Assembly: GCA_964017195.1 (NCBI GenBank)
Contig: OZ024891.1
Span: forward strand, 4,159,420 to 4,223,419
Origin: Siderastrea radians
Taxonomy: Eukaryota > Cnidaria > Anthozoa > Scleractinia > Rhizangiidae
Length of the DNA stretch: 64,000 nt
Reading direction: 5' to 3'
Shown in pieces: positions 46,205-58,700 of the stretch. Under the pieces are notes generated by a model. That model had not been told where the DNA came from, did not search any database, and saw nothing but the letters and a program-made list of their open reading frames with translations. A program made the translations under genes and the position numbers. Every line of letters begins with the position of its first letter. The first letter of the stretch is position 1.

Positions 46205-47480
46205 ACGAAAGACTTTGCTTTACTGGCACCTGCATTACAATGTGCCTTCTATTAGACATTTACACTGCCGCCATCAAAACACTGTGCCATCAACGAAAGA
46301 CTGTGTCGTCAATGAAAGATTGTGCCTTCCTGGCACCTGCATTACAATGTGCTGTTCATCAGACACTAACTGTGCCGTCAAGGAAATAATGTGCCTTACT
46401 TGCACCTGCATTTGAATGTGCCGTCAATCAAACATTAACTGTGCCATCAACGAAAAACTGTGCCTCGCTGGCACTTGCCTTATAATGTGCCTTCCACTGC
46501 CGCCATCAAAACATTGTGCTTTTCAAGAAAGGCTATGCCTTACTGGCACCTGCATTACAATATATCGTCAATCAGACATTTACTGTGCCATCGACGAAAG
46601 AATGTGCCGTCAATGAAAGACTGTGCCTAACTGGCACCTGCATTAGAATGTGCCGTCCATCAAACGTTAACGTGCCATCAACGAAAGACTGTGCCTTACT
46701 GGCAACTGCATTTCAATGTGCCGTCCATCAAATATTAACTGTGCCATCACCGAAAAACTGTGCCTCGTTGGCACTTGCCTTATAATGTGCCTTCCATCAG
46801 ACATTTGCACCGCCGCCATCGAAACGTTGTGCTTTTCAAGAAAGACTGTGCCTTACTGCCACCTGCATTACAATATATCGTCAATCAGACATTTACTGTG
46901 CCATCAACGAAAGAATGTGCCTTATTGGCACCTGCATTAGAATGTGCCGTCCACCAAACATTAACGTACCATCAACGAAAGACTGTGCCTTACTGGCACC
47001 TGCATTTCAATGTGCCTTCCATCAAACATTAACTGTCCCAGCAAGGAAAGACTGTGCCTTACTGGCACCTGCATTAGAATGTGCCGTCCTTCAAGCATTA
47101 ACTGTGCTATCAACGAAAGACTGCCTTACTGGCGCCTGTCCATCAGACATCAACTGTGCCGTCAACGAAAGAATGTGTCGTCACTGAAAGACTGTGCCTC
47201 ACTGGCACCTGCATTACAATGTGCCGTCTATCAAACATTAACTGTGCCATCAGCGAACGACTGTGCCTCACTGGCACCTGCATTTCAGTATACCTTCCAT
47301 CACACATTTACACTGCCGCCATCGAAACACTGTGCCATCGACGAAAGACTGTGCCTTCCAGGCATCTGCGTCAATGGACTGAGCTTTCCTTGCATCAACA
47401 TTTTAATGTGCCGCCCAGAACACATTTTCTGTTCAATCGTTTTTTATCTTAATGTGCGATGTATGAAACATTGCCAGTGA
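46205..47480. repeat. Tandem array of ~70-bp units
   Basis: About 17 imperfect copies containing AAAGACTGTGCCTTACTGGC, ACCTGCATTACAATGTGCCG and TCCATCAAACATTAACTGTG. The period varies from 67 to about 105 bp, with CCGCCATC(G/A)AAAC insertions in some units. It begins immediately after the 180-bp array. The cysteine-rich frames across it are repeat artefacts. Confidence 0.88.
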
Positions 47481-50400
47481 CATCAACAAAAGGGCGATTC
47501 ATAACATTTTGAACGGTATATCTAAAAAAAATAGTTGAAGGTACTCACAAATATTTAGCTTTTAGGTGGTCTTCTACTAAAAAAAGTGATGTTCGGTTGC
47601 AAAAGTCACTTTTTTTAAAATGGCAAAATTGTAACCTTTAAACACTTGGGAATGCTGTCTTGAAATAATCTCACTCGATTTCCAGCATTAAGCAGTGAAT
47701 TTAAGAAATCTATTCGGCAGTATGTGACTTTTTCCATAGCAACGGCCATAGCAACAATTGTTTACTTTTATTAAATGCTCATCAAAAACAAACCTCAATA
47801 AGAACACAACCCCCCCCCCGCCTCTCAGTAGAATGACATATGGTACTACTGTGCAGAAACACCTGACTGAGGAGAGAGTCCTGAGGTCCGAGTTTTAGCC
47901 GACAAAAATACCATTTAGCTTGCATTTTAGTGTGGCAACTTGAATTTGACCATAGTTTTAGGATAATCAGAGACGGGTAACTGTCTAGAATCCGTTCTCT
48001 TATCTTAAAGACCGTTTTTCTCGAATGACACAATTTCTTGGAATAAAGGAACTCTTAACAATGATACCTCCCTTGCATTTTAACCTATTGCTCTGAAATT
48101 GTCATTAACACTAAAGCACCTTTTTCGTGGTGCAGTGAACCTAACAAAGTGTATCTAGGTTTGAAATACGTCTCATTAAGTGATCCTTTGTCCTATTACT
48201 CATAATAAAAAATAGAATGAAGGAAAACTGGCCTATGTTTGAGGTTTATTGCACAATCGTGCACATTAGAGTTAATTTGATTCCTTTCCAACTGTCCATT
48301 AGTGAGTTATCGTTGTTACCATGAACATCACTTTTTCTAGCTTAAGAGGCCAGTTAATCGTTAACTATCATGACCTGTGACCTGAAAAGGGTCCTATTGA
48401 AGTCAGGGCGTGAAGTCCTATAAAATGATGATAGAAGTTTCCCACAAAGTTCTGTTCTAAAAAAATTCGTTTTTCCTGTGGAAGACCACCTTAAATCATA
48501 TACTCGAGATTAACAGCTGGAAAAAGGAGTTGTGGTCCTTTAATACCATAAACTCAAGTGTGCACTATCCAGCGACATATGTTTAACAAAAGACAACGAC
48601 TTTATGCTATCCCCACATGAGAAGTGGAAGTAGACTTTTTCCGTGGTGAGTTCAGCGTGTTAAAGCATCGAGGTAAGTAAAATGCATAGTGATATTTAAT
48701 ACATGTTAACGGGAAAATGCTGATTTAACAGAAAAAATTACTCTACTGCACTATCTCGCCATTGGTCTTTGTGTTTTTCTCGTGAGTCGGAAACAATCCC
48801 CTGGCTGGCAAAAATCGTGTCACAAGAACAATTGCTGGGAAAATCTCGCACAAAATCTCTTTCTGGCTGGGAAAAACGATGGCGAACACGAATTCTGGCT
48901 GGCATCTTCAAGTGTTCAATTTACTGCTTGCTGGCACTGAAGAGCGGATATTTTTTTCCCACGGAAGTTAAATATTAACCCAAAACGTGTTTGCGGACAC
49001 TAAAAAAGCGTCTTAGCCAATAATACTTCAATTCTGAAAAATGTGTCGTTGGGTACTCCTGATTTTATAACGCAATATAAAATTATCACATCGAAACTGA
49101 GTGTCGACGTTGCCTACGATACAGCTGGTCTTTAATGCACCCTGTGAGTTGCTGGGAAAACGGAACAAATGGGTTGCTCAGTTCACTAGAGAGAAACATC
49201 CACTCACGCTGTAAAATGCAAATGTTCAGTCAGGAGTAGATTAAATGCATGTAAGTGGCCAATCATCCAACTTTTTCATCACACTTTGTCCATCAGAACT
49301 GAGCCGAATAGTTCAGCCTTCACATTTGATCATGAATGGACGTTTTCAATTGAATCTCGATTAAAGACTCCCGCGGCTCCTTAAGTAGCAACACGCTTTT
49401 CACTTAGAATTTTAATTCTAAGTGAAAATTAATTTATCATAATATTATTATATGACAATCAAACATTAGAATATATAATATTATGCCAATCAAACATTGT
49501 ACAGTTGGGTCTGCTGAAATGCTCTTTTTTGATGCGAAATTAAACATCGCAATCTATTCATGATTTCATTCAAACTTGAAGATCATGATCATTTTAAAAA
49601 CCTTTTTCAAAAGTTCAGGTGTGTAAAATTTCCCGAAAATTTCGAGAACCACAGCGGTACCAACCGACGCGACGGAAGTGCGTAACGTTCACCTCATAAT
49701 GGTATACCGACCTCCACTGCGAAGCGTCACTCAATTAAAACCACTGGACGTGGGGCGTAAATGGCGTCAAAAGACGGTGTAACAGGAAAACAATTAACAG
49801 GAAAAAACAATCTTTTATTGTAATAATAGTAGTATTTGGATACTAGTTTGGACCATTCATCAAATTTGGATCAGAATACGGTTTCTATCGTTTCTTGTTA
49901 TATTCTGTTGTTTTCAGAACAGCGGTCCCTAAAATAAAAACAAGCAAAACCAATTTTGACGTTCATGCAATCTGTTATAAAGTAATGATTCTTGTCTATA
50001 GAGGGTTTACGTGGTGCAGCCCAGTTCTCTTTTTAAACAGATGCAAGAATGTTTAATGCATGAGTGGTCACGGTTTAATGGATGACTAGTCATGCTTATC
50101 AGTTTTAAACCAATCACTGATGCTGTTATATTCAGAAATACATTAATGTAATTTATGCATTAGGTTTGGTATATGAACAGATTGACGTTTGAATCGGAGT
50201 CGCTCCATAGTCGAACTTCCCATGTGGCCATGTCAAACTTAATTCTTGGGTTGACCCAAATCCCGTGTCTTGAACTTAAGCGATTCAAAGGTCGATCTCC
50301 TCATGAACTTAATTGAAGAAATAAGGTTTGGCACACACTTGTCTCACAGAAGATTTTTATATTTACACATACCTATGCCTATAATTACGTAAGTTTACAG

Positions 50401-50990
50401 GCTCTTATGCTTGGTGCAAAAGTATAGTTTTGTTCTTAATTTTTAGAGGGAGAAATATTATGTCTGCTGCCTGGAAAGGGGGCAGGGAGGACTCTCCCTG
50501 TAGTGCACTAGGGAAAGAGTGTTATTGGTGACCAGTTGATATTTTGACAACCTGATTGAAAGTCCTTCAGGGTCAAGCTTAAGTCAGTTACATATAATGA
50601 GTATCTGGTTTCAAGGCTCAAATGCCCTTCTAGCCGAAGCCTTGCCTCATTGGTCAGTCATGGTACAGTGTGACTTTGTTGCCAGCAGCAACTTGAAAGA
50701 TTGATTGGCTAGGTTTTTGTTCAAAAAGACATTTTATTGGAACAAAATATGAAATCAGTGGTAACTTAAGATGGTCAGTACTGGTAATTTCTCTGGTGAG
50801 TCATGTGACTTCAAAGAGGAGATTCTGGCCGTGCTTTTGGTGATCTGGCTAATAGAACTGACCAATTCTTCTGTGAGGAGTCTTCATGTTATAAACACTG
50901 CCTTCTTGGGGGGGGGGGGGGGAAATGGGCCTTTGCACTGTAAATTATGGTTGTTGCCATTATCTAACAAATACTTACTGCTTTTCTCAG
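47481..50990. other. Intergenic DNA; 5' part of MRPL28 expected here or upstream
   Basis: No coding exon was identified. The stretch 48770-49060 carries repeated CTGGCTGGCAAAA-type motifs and looks like a dispersed repeat. There is a C-run at 47809-47818 and a G15 tract at 50908-50922. The ATG-containing exon of MRPL28 should lie here or further upstream; a GTAAGT donor at 48673 and the short frame at 50470-50530 were considered but show no family resemblance. Confidence 0.4.
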
Positions 50991-51351
50991 GACCAAACGA
51001 GTATGGAAGCCAAATGTTGTTCACAAGACATACTACAGTGAAGTATTGGAACAGAGGATGAGATTCCAGTTCAGCACGCATGCACTGAGATGTATTGACA
51101 AGGCTGGAGGATTTGACAACTACATCATCAACACTAAAGAAAAATGGCTACACTCTAGAACAGCCATAGATCTTAAGAAACTCATGTTAGAAGTTCTGAG
51201 GTGCAAGGAACAGGGCATGTCAATGAGTGAGATCAGAAAGGAAGTGTTTCCAAAGCCAAAAGTAAGCCGTCATGTGCACATTCCAAAGACTTACACCACC
51301 AGATTTTACTTTGACTGGAAAGGACCTCGCAAACAAGTTGTTTATTGCTAG
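50991..51351 (+). CDS. MRPL28: Mitochondrial ribosomal protein bL28m (MRPL28), last exon
   Basis: The exon follows a strong acceptor (CTTTTCTCAG, ending 50990). It opens with one base completing a codon and then reads TKRVWKPNVVHKTYYSEVLE, followed by FSTHALRCIDKAGGFDNYII and NT. Bacterial bL28 and its mitochondrial relatives share the R-x-W-x-P-N block and the strand-helix stretch ending in the GG(F/L)D-YI motif. The C-terminal extension (DLKKLMLEVLRCKEQG; FYFDWKGPRKQVVYC) is less conserved. The product is a component of the mitochondrial large ribosomal subunit. The N-terminal exon or exons with the targeting signal were not found, so the gene is partial here. It is convergent with the cGAS-like receptor gene downstream. 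Confidence 0.82.
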
Positions 51352-52217
51352 AGCTATAACCTGTTGTACTCAATTATTTGTTGGTGTTTAGACTTTTGTG
51401 CCGCTTACTGTTGAACCAGCAACCCTTTTCTTTGTAGAATATTGTAGAATTTTCACACAGGAAAAAGCACAAAATATTCTATTATATATATTATTATATA
51501 TTATATTATATTATATATATATATGTGCGGCAAGTTGAAATGATCACCCTTTGTGACTTGTAGGTTACAGGTACCTTCTACAGCATACTAAAAAGCACCA
51601 TAGGAAAGTATTGCTCACTAGCTTTCCTTCGAACAGTCACACATTAGGACTTCAATCACAAACGGTGACAAACCATCTTGTAATTACAGCATACAGTGTA
51701 ATAAACAGTTACTATTGAAAGTGATCATGGATTAGGATTTCACCCACAGACTCAAAAGTTAGAACAACCTTGTGCAGCATATTATACAATACCACAGGAA
51801 AGTGTTGCTCAGTAGCTTTTATTTCAATGGTCATGATTTATCCCACAGATTAAATAGCTAGGACAATCTTGTACAGCATAATAAACCAAACATCAAAAGA
51901 CAGTAAATCACTGTTCTCTATTGTACATTTTGCTGAGAAAAATGTTAGTGTGCATTAGATGACAAACTGCCCTTAGATTACAAAATAATAGTCACTTGAA
52001 TATATTTTTACAATTGGTGTCATAAAATTCATTAAAAACACCCACAATACAAAGTTTGATAGTTGTAAATAAAATCATGCATTAAAATAAAACAGGAAAG
52101 GTGAGATTCAGTCATTGAAAAATGGACTGTACTGGAGTTTGAATTGTCTTGGGTTAGTAGTGAATATTTATCAACTACTTTTGGCAAACATTGTGTGACC
52201 ATCTCAGATTTTTTCCG
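51352..52217. other. Convergent 3' flanks of MRPL28 and the cGAS-like receptor
   Basis: An AT microsatellite (TATATTAT-type) occupies about 51480-51532. From about 51580 to 51900 are diverged ~100-bp tandem units (CAGCAT(A)CTA...CACAGGAAAGT-like blocks). AATAAA occurs on the plus strand near 51700 and 51875; the minus-strand equivalent lies at 51820-51825. The two genes may therefore have overlapping 3'UTRs. Confidence 0.45.
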
Positions 52218-52735
52218 TCAATTAGCTTGCCCAATGAGACCGTTTAAGGCCTGTTCTGGTCTTAATCTTATCTGCTGTACCATTCTGGCCAATTCAGAGC
52301 ACCTTTGGTGAGAGATCGTTTCAAGCAAATTCAAATGTTTAATGAAATAATGAGGACAATTTGCCTGCTGCAAACAACTCTCAAGCCTTTGCAGAAGGCC
52401 CATGAATCGCTCGCTCAAACGATCAGAGCTCCACTGGCTTGGACGGGGGTTCACCTCACACTCATACAACAGCATGGTTTTGAGGTGGTAGGACTTCAAG
52501 GGATGCAGATTTAGTTCCTCTTTCAGAGCCTTCAGTATTCGCAGAACCTGCTTGCGACAAGAGCTTGCTTCACCATGACCACCTTGGAGAAACAGCTTCT
52601 TTTCAGCTGCTGAGAAAGAAAATCGCCAGAGAAATCCCTTTTCACGATCAGGTATATTGCCTCCTTTCGGTTGCTTTGCAACAAGGTGACAGCCATCTCG
52701 CCAAATCTCCTGTACAAGCTGTGGATTGGGCCAGC
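52218..52735 (-). CDS. cGLR last exon, Mab-21 C-terminal lobe
   Basis: The acceptor TTTTATTTAG ends at 52736; the stop is TGA at 52220-52218. The frame reads WPNPQLVQEIWRDGCHLVAK, then FLWRFSFSAAEKKLFLQGG, and the helical lobe with LKTMLLYECE and FMGLLQRLESCLQQ. An internal ATG at 52499 in the middle of the domain is not the start. Confidence 0.88.
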
Positions 52736-55700
52736 CTAAATAAAATTTGGAATAACAATTTGTTAGAATAATTTGTTAATCATAATTTGTTGGTAGAGGT
52801 GTAGAGTCGGTGGATGAAGGCTGGTCTTTGCATTGTCCCTTGTTGTCTGTGTACACGACAAACTAAGTACTGTCTCTTTCTACCCAGGTGCATAAATGGG
52901 TACCAGCTATCCATTAGTGAATTAACCTAACAGAATGCAGTGGAGTAATCCAGGGGGAGAAAGCTTCTAGTGTCTTCATGCTATCGAAACTGGATGAAAC
53001 CTTAAAGCCCTGACATGAGAATGCATATTCTCCTTACTGTTTTCCTTACATTTCATATGAAACTACTCAGGAGAATTTGTCTAAAGATCGACATCTTATC
53101 CTCAGTGATTGTTTCCTCTTTTCTCATCACTTGAATGTTTGAACAAGCAGTGATCATGTAAAGAGAAATTTCCTTTTCATCACTGTTAGGGGTTAAAGGG
53201 TTAAGCTCCAGCAGTTGTGGGCCATTAGGCTTGAGAAGTCTTTACTTTTTTCTACTTCAATTTAAACAGGAGTTACAAATGAATAATTATTACTGTATTG
53301 CCAGCCACTTTGAACCCACAGGTCTTGGTAGGTGTCCTAATGTAATTGTCTGGATGACGATCTTACCCATTAGATTTTAACAAGTTTTGTTCTGCAGATG
53401 ACTTCTCCTCAAGTTGCTGAAAATGTTGGCCACCACAATGTCACCTCACCCGGATGCTAAACAGAATATTTTGGATTTTGTAACTAGAATCATTGTTTTG
53501 CAGAGGTGGAAGGTTGCATAGTTAGTGCCTGTATGTTCTAAAATGCTTATAAAAAGTTGTCCAAGATACCATTTCGGGGTCTGGTTCTCCATTCCTCTGC
53601 ATCCTCAGGCCAGGAGTTGTCCCTTATGGCAAGTGTCAAGTCGACAGAATACTCTCTCCCGTTCATGTTGGTTATTTTCAAGGTAACCGCTGGACCTTGT
53701 GAATTGACACTGACATTTCTCGTAAGGTCTTCCACGATTGGTCCGCTAAACAATAGATCAAACAAAAGAAACAAAGAACGAGGCGTAAAAACAATAGAGC
53801 TGCTACATATAGCGATCCAATGAAAATACAAGCTTTTGAGAGGTGCTACACTACCGACATTTCTAAAGAGAACAATTTCAATTAGAAAGGTACCCGTAGG
53901 AAACCAGCAGATCTGTTTTCATTTCAAACATTCAAAATATTGACAGACAGTGAATAAAAAGGCCAAAATATTTTAGATGCTAAGTTCACAAGATCGTAGT
54001 TTTTAAATTTTATTCCATGCAATCCTAATGAGACCTGCATGCAGGTTAATTCACAGGTAACCAAAGCGTAATATGAGAGTTTGTATGGAGCTGAAATTCG
54101 ATCGAAAATAATCGGCGGTTTTCCGCCGAAAATACATTAAAATCAAAAGAAAGTTTAAAAAACCTTACCTGTTGTGTGTTTGCTGTGTTTTTATCGCTTT
54201 TCCGAGCTTCCGGAGGCCGTTTTGGGCGATTTTCTGCTTAACGGTCGACGCGACGGCATGTCACGTACTAAAGACAGCTAAAGGTAGGAAAACGGGAATT
54301 CAAATTTGCCAACCGACGTTCGAGGTCCTGATCAAAATACCCGCTAAAAATCGATTCAGTCTTAAGTCAGAGCTTTAAAACCACAACACATTTCAAAGAG
54401 GATGAATCTCCTACCTTTCTATGTGATTCAATCGTCAATTAGTTTATCTCTCGAAGTACAGCCCTGCATTAAAAATGAACTAACTTTTCGAAATCGCCGC
54501 CATCACGGGCTTGTAAGGAAAAGAGGGTCAAAACTAACGGTCAAGCCTGGGACAAAGCGCCAAATTTCGCTCCACCGGGGGACGACATGAGTGACTTCTA
54601 TGTCGCCAAATGCCAAACTCACCCCCTCTCCGGTAAATCAAGTGTTGTACCTCTCAAATTTCGGCGGGAAATCGTGCGCGGGTCGCATTCAGGTATAAAA
54701 CTTGACTTACCAGAGAGAGGGTGAGTTTGGCATTTGCCGACATAGAAGTCACTCAAGTCGTCCCCCGGTGGAGCGAAATTTGGCGCTTTGTCCCAGGCTT
54801 GACCGTTAGTTTTGACCCTCTTTTCCTTACAAGCCCGTGATGGCGGCGATTTCGAAAAGTTAGTTCATTTTTAATGCAGGGCTGTACTTCGAGAGATAAA
54901 CTAATTGACGATTGAATCACATAGAAAGGTAGGAGATTCATCCTCTTTGAAATGTGTTGTGGTTTTAAAGCTCTGACTTAAGATTGAATCGATTTTTAGC
55001 GGGTATTTTGATCAGGACCTCGAACGTCGGTTGGCAAATTTGAATTCCCGTTTTCCTACCTTTAGCTGTCTTTAGTACGTGACATGCCGTCGCGTCGACC
55101 GTTAAGCAGAAAATCGCCCAAAACGGCCTCCGGAAGCTCGGAAAAGCGATAAAAACACAGCAAACACACAACAGGTAAGGTGTTTTAAACTTTCTTTTGA
55201 TTTTAATGTATTTTCGGCGGAAAACCGCCGATTATTTTCGATCGAATTTCAGCTCCATACAAACTCTCATATTACGCTTTGGTTACCTGTGGTTAATTCT
55301 CAGATAGAGAAGCAAGTGACAAAAAATGCTACAGAGTGCCAAAAAAGTGTGCCATGTTTTTTGATTGCATGCTCAGTTAATATTCACTTGCTTTCATCAT
55401 GATGGTTCCACTAAAGATGACAGCATGGCAATGGTTTAATGGGCAGAACTGGATTTGCAACAGTGAAAAACACCAGTTTAGGGATATGACTATAACTTAA
55501 CATTCAACTATCTTACCATGTAAGAAATAGACTTTTTAAGCGAACTTAAAACCCTAGCTGCTGAATGGTGTTCATCAGAGGATTAACAGACATAATAGAG
55601 GCATTCTCTTACACATAATTATTTGGCACAACACGTCTCATGAAACACTGAATGACTGGACAGGCCTGGCCAGGGGTTTTGGGTATAAGGTATCTAGGGT

Positions 55701-58700
55701 GTTTGACCAATCTAAACTTGAAATGGGAAATGATTAAAATGGAGATCCGAAGCTTGACTATCCCGTACGCCAAGAAAAAAGCTAGAAATGTAAGAAATCT
55801 CGAAAAGCAGTTGGAATCACGTATAGAGTCACTAGAAAGTAAAATAAACGCAAACCCGGACGACGGCACCGACGCTGAACAACAAGAATACGAGCGTCTC
55901 AAAACTGAATTACGTCGCATCTACGAGAAGAGGGCAGACGGTGCTATCCTCCGCTCTAAAATAAGGTGGATTGAACACGGAGAGAAACCAACAAAATATT
56001 TCTTTAATATGGAGCGTAGAAACTACAACAAGAAAACAATAACTGAACTTACCGTGGCAGGAGGAACAACAATCTCCAATGATGATGATATTCTCGAGGA
56101 AATAAGAGGTTTTTACGAAAATCTTTATAAAACGGACTTGGGAGAGGACTCAACCTCGCTCTTCCAAGGTTTTACTGAGAACTTAAGAACTAAACTACCG
56201 AAATTAACGGGGGACCAAAGGGACCTCCTCGAAGGAAAGTTAACATTAGAAGAATGTCGGAGAGCTTTGATGTGTCTCCGGCGCGGAAAGTCACCCGGTG
56301 AAGACGGTTTTACTGTAGAATTCTACCAATTTTTCTTCGAATTACTGGGCCAAGAACTTCTCGACAGTATTAATGCCTCATATGACGATAATGAATTAAG
56401 TATCTCTCAACGCAGAGGGGTGATTACACTTATCCCCAAAGAGGATGCAAATTTAAAAGACTTATCAAATTGGCGACCCATCACGCTTCTTAATGTTGAT
56501 TATAAAATCGCCTCCAAAGCCATTGCTACTAGAATAGAAAAGGTACTCCCACTACTTATTAACTCCAATCAGACAGGCTTTGTCAAAGGGCGTTACATAG
56601 GAGAAAACATTCGTCTAATAAATGACATTTTAGAACAGACCAAAGCTCAAGATATCTCCGGAATTTTACTCTTGTTAGACTTCAGAAAAGCTTTTGATAC
56701 GGTGGAATGGGGCTTCATCCAAAACACTCTAGACCTATTTAATTTTGGAAGCAATATTAAACAATGGGTGAAGACATTTTATAACAACACTGAGAGCTCT
56801 GTTCTCCACAACGGATATACAACAAATTATTTCAAATTATCGAGAGGTGTTAGACAGGGTTGCCCCCTTTCTCCCTACCTGTTTATATTGGGAGCGGAGA
56901 TCCTTGCAGCAAGGGTAAGACTGGAGAGGAACATTGAAGGCATTACAATTCTTAATACAGAGCACAAGATAAGCCAGTTTGCCGATGATACGTCTTTATT
57001 TCTAAAGAATATTGATTCAATTACCAACGCAATTGAAATACTTCGGCTGTTTGGAAACATATCTGGACTTAAACTCAATTTAGGAAAAACCAAAGCAATT
57101 TGGCTTGGATCATGGAGGCATAAGGAAAACAAACCCTTAGGACTAAATTGGACGAATGAGCCTGTGCGAGCCCTTGGAATTTTTATTTCTTACAATGAGC
57201 AAGAAAACGATAAGAAAAATGTGGCTAAAAAAAAAATTGACAATCTGAACATCAAACTAGATTTATGGAGAGGGCGCAAACTCTCCCTCTTCGGTAAGTG
57301 CCTTATTGTCAAAACCCTGGGAATTTCACAAATTGTTTATTCAGCATCCATGCTTGACATCAGCCCTAATGACACTTCCGGAATTAAGAAGTCCATTTTT
57401 AGTTTTATTTGGAACAAGAAACCAGATAAGATCAAAAGAAATATTATGTGCCAAGACTATATAAATGGGGGACTGCGGGCCCCTGATCCAGATATTCTAT
57501 TTAAATCTTTGCGTTTAGCCTGGATCTCAAGGCTACTGATACCTGACGAAACTACAACAGAACCCTGGAAATCTATTCCATCTCATTTTTTTAAGAAGTA
57601 TGGTGGACTAAATTTCCTTCTTCGATGTAATTATGATTACAAATTTTTAGAGAAATCTGGAATTCCAGTTTTTTATAGGCAAATATTAGCAAATTTTCTG
57701 GAAATTAGGAAATTATATCAACACGACAATGGTCAAGATTTGATTCTCTTTAACAATAAAGATATCCTGATTGATGGGAACAGTTTCTTCTTACAAAAAT
57801 GGAAAGAAAAAGGCGTCATCTCAATTCAGGACATCTTGGACAATGATGGAAAACCCTTAACATTTAAATCATTTCAGGACAAATTTAAGATCAAATGTAA
57901 TTTCTTAAGCTACCTACAGGTTATTTCGGCAATTCCCAAGCATCTACTACATAAGGCAAAATCCTTAGGCAGGCGAGAAAGCCCTACAGCTGATAAAACA
58001 ACCTTTCCTCTGACTCCGTCATTAAATATTGATCTTTACAAAATGAAGTGCAAGGACTATTATTGGCTCTACATCAACGGTTCTACCTGTACTGCCACAG
58101 GACCCAAAAAATGGGAAAAAGAACTAAAATCAGGGAATATTGATTGGAAGGCAAAATTTAATAACATTGGAAAAATATGTCATGAAAACAGATTACGAGA
58201 ATTCAATTTTAAGTTACTCCATAGACTAACTGTTACTAAGAAGGAGCTGTGCACCTTTGGTGTAAATGATGAAAACAGATGCCCATACTGTGAAGAGCCA
58301 GACTCTATTCTCCATACTTTCGTTGAATGCCACTACACTCAAACTTTTTATGTTAAAGTTGTTGATTGGTTCAATGCAAAATTCAACTGCGCTTTTTCTC
58401 CAACTTCTCATGAAAAATTATTTGGAACAGACCTAAATACTCCAAGGAATAATGAGCTTAAATTTAATTATTGTCTACTATTTGCAAAGTACTACCTATA
58501 CTACCAGAAAATGTACTATAAAGCTTGCAATATTACTGAATTTGTGTTAAAATTGGAACAAAAACTATTTATTGAGAGCTGTCTTAAAAGAAAACTTCTT
58601 GTGTGAAAATGCTTTTGCCCTTTAACACGTCTTGTAAGTACTTCCGTACTATATTTTATATTTTATGGTTTTGTGTTCGACTACACTATTTTTTTTTGTA

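Noticed and set aside
46215..47480. Cysteine-rich frames that look like small secreted proteins
   Set aside because: They follow the 70-bp tandem repeat in several overlapping frames, and none has a signal peptide or stable cysteine spacing.
48769..48978. 69-codon frame with repeated WL(A/G)K phrases
   Set aside because: It comes from repeated CTGGCTGGCAAAA motifs in a dispersed repeat.
50771..51061. Plus-strand frame beginning MVSTGNFSGES as the start of MRPL28
   Set aside because: It is out of frame with the bL28m exon and runs through a G15 tract in the intron.
52532..52717. Minus-strand frame RRFGEMAVTLLQSNRKEA as a separate gene
   Set aside because: It overlaps the cGLR last exon in another frame; the Mab-21 frame is the one with family motifs and correct phase.
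54172..55171. Four open frames of 62-68 codons, two per strand
   Set aside because: They are mirror copies created by the inverted repeat; no domain, splice context or start is convincing.
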